From assembly GCA_025353435.1 (NCBI GenBank), contig JANXQR010000640.1, positions 1 to 7,579 on the forward strand: 7,579 bases of DNA, read 5' to 3'. The position numbers and the translations under genes were made by a program. The notes beneath the pieces were generated by a model, which searched no databases, was not told where the DNA came from, and saw nothing but the letters and a program-made list of their open reading frames with translations. The stretch comes from Acidobacteriota bacterium (GTDB lineage Bacteria; Acidobacteriota; Terriglobia; Terriglobales; Acidobacteriaceae). Positions 6,275-7,579 of the stretch are shown here, piece by piece. Each line of letters begins with the position of its first letter. Position 1 is the stretch's first letter.

Positions 6275-6298
6275 AAGCCGCGCTTTTCGTGCGGTTTT
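6275..6298 (+). terminator. Possible intrinsic terminator, plus strand
   Basis: AAGCCGCGC pairs with GTGCGGTTT around a TTTTC loop and runs into TTTTCGAGTTTTCTT. Two of the pairs are G-T, which pair in plus-strand RNA but become A-C mismatches in minus-strand RNA, favouring the plus direction. It is odd because no plus-strand gene lies just upstream. It could end an unseen short RNA or block antisense transcription into the peptidase. Confidence 0.35.
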
Positions 6299-6391
6299 CG
6301 AGTTTTCTTCGTCTTTATTTGTGACTTCCCATGTTTCCAGAAGCTTTAACCCCAATCACGACTGCTGGGCTGCCGATCCACGCTCCCGCGC

Positions 6392-6397
6392 TAAAAT
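6392..6397 (+). promoter_or_regulatory. Candidate -10 box for the M20 peptidase gene
   Basis: TAAAAT is the best TATAAT-like match before the peptidase, in otherwise GC-rich sequence. Transcription from it would start near 6404 and give a leader of about 24 nt, just long enough for the ribosome site. The expected -35 position (near 6369) has no good match. Confidence 0.25.
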
Positions 6398-6417
6398 CGC
6401 TCCATCTCTGCTGTGTC

Positions 6418-6421
6418 GAGG
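6418..6421 (+). promoter_or_regulatory. Ribosome binding site supporting the GTG start of the peptidase
   Basis: GAGG lies 6 nt before GTG 6428. The later in-frame ATG at 6464 has only pyrimidine-rich sequence upstream, so GTG is preferred. Confidence 0.5.
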
Positions 6422-6427
6422 CCCCGC

Positions 6428-7579
6428 GTGCCAACCACCACCACTTCCGAACCCTCCGTCCCCATGCGCGCACTCCTTGCCGGAGCCCGTCGGAAGGAAG
6501 CCGTACTGCTTCAACTCATTCAGGCCCTCGTCCGTGTCGAGTCCCCTTCTGACGACAAAACCGCCGTCGACGCCTGCGGCGTGCTGGTCATCGACCACGC
6601 CAAGGCCCTCGGCAGCCGTCTCAAAGTTCACCGGCAGCGCGCCTATGGTCATGTGATCGAAGCCCGCTTCGGCCCTCGGACTCGCGCAACAGGCCCCAAG
6701 CCAGTGCTTCTCCTCGGCCACATCGACACGGTATGGCCGCTCGGCACCCTCAAAACCATGCCCTGCCGCGTCGCTGACGGACGCCTCTGGGGCCCCGGAA
6801 CCCTCGACATGAAAGCCGGCGTTTCCATGGCCTTCATCGCCGTTGAAATGCTCCTTGAAGCCGGCATGATCGATCGTGAAATCATTCTGCTGCTGAACAG
6901 CGATGAGGAAATAGGCAGCCCCGTCTCCCGCCCCATCACGGAGCGCCTCGCCTCCGAGTGCTCCGCGGTCTATGTCCTCGAACCCGCACAGGGCCTCGCT
7001 TACAAGACCGCGCGCAAAGGCACAGGCAACTGGCGCATCGAAGTAAAGGGCGTCGCGGCCCATGCCGGCGTCGACTTCGAGAAGGGAGCCAGCGCCCTCC
7101 GCGAACTGGCCCGCGTGATTGAAACTGTCAGTAGCTGGACCGACCTCGCGCGCGGCCTCACCGTCACGGTCGGTCTCGCCGGCGGCGGCTCCAAGACCAA
7201 CGTAATTCCCGCCGAAGCCTGGGCCGAAGTCGACGTGCGCACCGCCCGCAAAGCTGACGGTCCCCGCATCGCCCGCAAATTTGCCGCCCTCAAGCCGGTG
7301 GATCGCCGCTGTTCCCTGGCAATAACCGGCGACATCAATCGCCCGCCCATGGAGCGCACTCGCGGCACCGTCGCCCTTTATCATCGCGCCCACACCCTGG
7401 CTGCCGAACTCGACCTCATCCTCGAAGAAGCCGCCACCGGTGGAGCCTCCGACGGCAACTTCACCTCGGCCCTCGGCATTCCCACCCTCGACGGTGTGGG
7501 TGCCGTTGGCGAAGGTGCACACGCCCGCCACGAGTCAATTCTGCTCGAGCATCTGGCTCCACGAACCGCGCTCCTCGCC
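6428..7579 (+). CDS. M20-family metallopeptidase, carboxypeptidase G2-like (3' end cut)
   Basis: 384 residues are visible from GTG 6428 (372 from the alternative ATG 6464). The frame is still open at the window edge, with probably only a few residues missing by family length. The M20 two-zinc site looks complete. By resemblance to carboxypeptidase G2, the ligands are H98 in GHIDTVWP, D127 in GTLDMKAG, E161 in the DEEIGS pair (E160 the general base), E185 in VLEPAQG and H365 in GEGAHARHE. RKGTGNWRIEVKGVAAHAG (196-214) opens the inserted dimerisation domain, with its conserved His at 212. GGASDGNFTSALGIPTLDG (338-356) is also typical of the family. No signal peptide is visible, so it is probably cytoplasmic. 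Relatives cleave C-terminal glutamate from folates or act on dipeptides and N-acyl amino acids; the substrate here cannot be told. An upstream in-frame TAA at 6392-6394 limits the start. Confidence 0.9.
   Translation, partial: MPTTTTSEPSVPMRALLAGARRKEAVLLQLIQALVRVESPSDDKTAVDACGVLVIDHAKALGSRLKVHRQRAYGHVIEARFGPRTRATGPKPVLLLGHIDTVWPLGTLKTMPCRVADGRLWGPGTLDMKAGVSMAFIAVEMLLEAGMIDREIILLLNSDEEIGSPVSRPITERLASECSAVYVLEPAQGLAYKTARKGTGNWRIEVKGVAAHAGVDFEKGASALRELARVIETVSSWTDLARGLTVTVGLAGGGSKTNVIPAEAWAEVDVRTARKADGPRIARKFAALKPVDRRCSLAITGDINRPPMERTRGTVALYHRAHTLAAELDLILEEAATGGASDGNFTSALGIPTLDGVGAVGEGAHARHESILLEHLAPRTALLA

Larger units (their letters stand above)
6175..6427. other. Divergent intergenic region, lpxC / M20 peptidase
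   Basis: This 253-nt region must carry both promoters. From left to right it contains the lpxC ribosome site, GGGG-CTTA-CCCC (6203-6214), GTGGT...ACCAC (6246-6261), ACCACAC-TTGC-GTGTGGT (6257-6274) and a terminator-like hairpin (6275-6298). A T-rich stretch follows to about 6320, then a possible -10 box for the peptidase (6392-6397). GGCTTACC (6205-6212) and GGTAAGCC (6272-6279) are also complementary. A minus-strand frame from 6355 enters this region but overlaps lpxC out of phase and looks non-coding. Confidence 0.55.

Noticed and set aside
6020..6355. A 111-codon minus-strand frame entering the lpxC leader
   Set aside because: It overlaps lpxC out of phase and has no recognised motif. The lpxC frame has all catalytic residues, so this one is most likely chance.
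6356..7531. A 391-codon open frame on the minus strand opposite the M20 peptidase
   Set aside because: Its product is Gly/Ala/Asp-rich without any family motif and it is fully antisense to a gene with intact zinc-site motifs. Strong third-position GC bias keeps the opposite frame open.
1..7579. CRISPR arrays, insertion sequences, tRNA or rRNA genes, toxin-antitoxin or other defence genes
   Set aside because: No regularly spaced repeats, transposase motifs, terminal inverted repeats with target duplications, cloverleaf folds or small paired genes were seen on either strand.

Overview
The window looks like ordinary chromosome of a GC-rich, diderm, LPS-making bacterium. The best guess is Acidobacteriota (Terriglobia-like). 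That guess rests on the mix of genes: lpxC, a short TonB-family protein with its own membrane anchor, a Tat-exported YVTN-type lactonase and an exported GH37 trehalase. It is an inference from gene content and style; no taxonomic marker such as rRNA is present.

Layout, left to right. Positions 1-187 hold the C-terminal tail of a plus-strand gene cut by the window edge. It converges on an exported trehalase (215-1894, minus). A divergent 236-nt region separates the trehalase from a TonB-family protein (2131-2853, plus). A 219-nt spacer with several hairpins follows, one of them a 14-bp stem, and then a Tat-exported lactonase (3073-4203, plus). That gene converges, with only 23 nt between stop codons, on an unrecognised six-helix membrane protein (4227-4904, minus). 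A 337-nt non-coding gap then leads to lpxC (5242-6174, minus, TTG start). A divergent 253-nt region full of interlocking inverted repeats separates lpxC from an M20-family metallopeptidase (6428 to the window end, plus), which runs off the edge probably only a few residues short of its stop.

The genes do not form one pathway. LpxC commits UDP-acyl-GlcNAc to lipid A. The trehalase and lactonase are both predicted to act outside the cytoplasm on sugars or sugar lactones. The TonB-like protein could energise outer-membrane uptake or another TonB-dependent process. The M20 enzyme probably cleaves an amide or peptide bond in the cytoplasm. The alternating strands suggest mostly single-gene transcription units. 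Five of the six genes whose start is inside the window have a Shine-Dalgarno core placed 6 nt before the start codon. This supports the chosen starts, including TTG for lpxC and GTG for the peptidase. The lactonase is the exception.

I found no mobile element, CRISPR array, tRNA, rRNA or defence locus, and no convincing undescribed multi-gene system. The signals most worth a second look are in the non-coding DNA: the mutually exclusive pairings upstream of lpxC, the in-frame ATG...TAG just before its TTG start, and the long hairpin after the TonB-family gene.
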